A DNA stretch of 20,975 nucleotides, taken from NCBI GenBank assembly GCA_023436425.1, contig JAEZJD010000065.1, positions 1-20,975 on the forward strand. The letters are read 5' to 3'. Positions 20,759 to 20,975 of the stretch are shown one piece after another. The position numbers were made by a program, and so were the translations under genes. The notes beneath the pieces are model-generated. The model made no database searches. It was not told the DNA's origin and saw only the letters and a program-made list of their open reading frames with translations. This DNA is from Bacteroidota bacterium. GTDB lineage: Bacteria > Bacteroidota > Bacteroidia > Chitinophagales > Chitinophagaceae. Positions within the stretch are counted from its first letter, which is position 1, and every line of letters begins with the position of its first letter.

Positions 20759-20975
20759 ATAAGTCCAATGAATTAAATCCATCCCTCGATTGCGATTCTT
20801 CAATTCTCCTCAACTTAAGATTAGTAACAGGCGCCACGATCAATGGGAATTTTTCTATCTGCACCGTACTTGCATCCAACCCAAAGCCACGTTCTTCTGA
20901 AAGGCTTATCTCCTTCAGCCAGAAATGAAACTTCATAATCAAACGTTCCCAGAATGGCAGCTCATTATCCTGGCT
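20757..20975 (-). CDS. C-terminal end of an unidentified protein (partial)
   Basis: The minus-strand frame stays open from the right edge to the TAA at 20757-20759. The 72 visible residues start SQDNELPFWERLIMKFHFWL and end with a polar tail (IEESQSRDGFNSLDL). There is a mixed aromatic and charged pattern and a predicted strand (FPLIVAPVTNL), with no motif I can name. An in-frame TTG at 20942 and an ATG at 20936 are probably internal, since the frame is open and protein-like upstream. The bidirectional terminator at 20734-20758 lies exactly at its end. Confidence 0.6.
   Translation of the reverse strand, partial: SQDNELPFWERLIMKFHFWLKEISLSEERGFGLDASTVQIEKFPLIVAPVTNLKLRRIEESQSRDGFNSLDL

Noticed and set aside
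1..20975. CRISPR, prophage, insertion sequence or defence island
   Set aside because: No regularly spaced repeats, transposase, integrase or phage proteins were seen on either strand; the gene content is core metabolism.

Overview
The window looks like chromosomal core DNA from a member of the Bacteroidota, probably the Chitinophagaceae. The gene content points there: a fused-chain 2-oxoacid dehydrogenase E1, tandem DUF1573 proteins, LuxR- and RprY-type response regulators and an MpaB/DUF2236 oxygenase. So do the promoters, which use the TAnnTTTG -7 element (with a TTG-type -33 in the best cases) instead of a sigma-70 pair. Purine-rich Shine-Dalgarno sequences are scarce. I see no mobile element, CRISPR array, phage gene or rRNA. 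Genus-level placement is inference.

Layout. 1-1.66 kb: a probable hotdog-fold (DUF4442-like) protein coupled through ATGA to a beta-CASP metallo-beta-lactamase RNase-like protein. 1.66-3.8 kb, minus strand: a FAD oxidoreductase, the ribosome-assembly GTPase EngB, a 56-residue exported peptide, then tRNA-Glu(UUC) with its own promoter and terminator. 3.9-6.5 kb, minus: sucD with its own promoter and two response regulators of different families, with no kinase beside them. 6.5-6.85 kb: a gene-poor stretch holding operator-like repeats and, on the plus strand, a candidate small structured RNA of about 120 nt with promoter and terminator. 6.85-8.2 kb: three small proteins of unknown function. 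8.2-9.3 kb, minus: a TPR protein and an MpaB-family oxygenase. 9.4-13.1 kb, plus: etfB, etfA, a bifunctional nuclease, ispE and queD. 13.1-14.0 kb, minus: a DUF1569 protein and a VOC dioxygenase-like protein. 14.2-16.3 kb, plus: ornithine aminotransferase and an exported coiled-coil protein. 16.3-19.6 kb, minus: PhzF-like isomerase and the fused E1. 19.7-20.7 kb, plus: two DUF1573 proteins. The 3' end of an unidentified minus-strand gene runs off the right edge.

Metabolically the window joins oxidative catabolism (E1, ETF, SucD, ornithine aminotransferase) with isoprenoid (IspE) and queuosine (QueD) precursors. The genes are otherwise in short, independent transcription units, often convergent. 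The observation I would follow first is the candidate small RNA at 6724-6846: its predicted transcription start falls on the first bases of an 11-bp closing stem and its U-run follows that stem directly, which resembles 6S-type architecture. The rest of the window is mostly ordinary.
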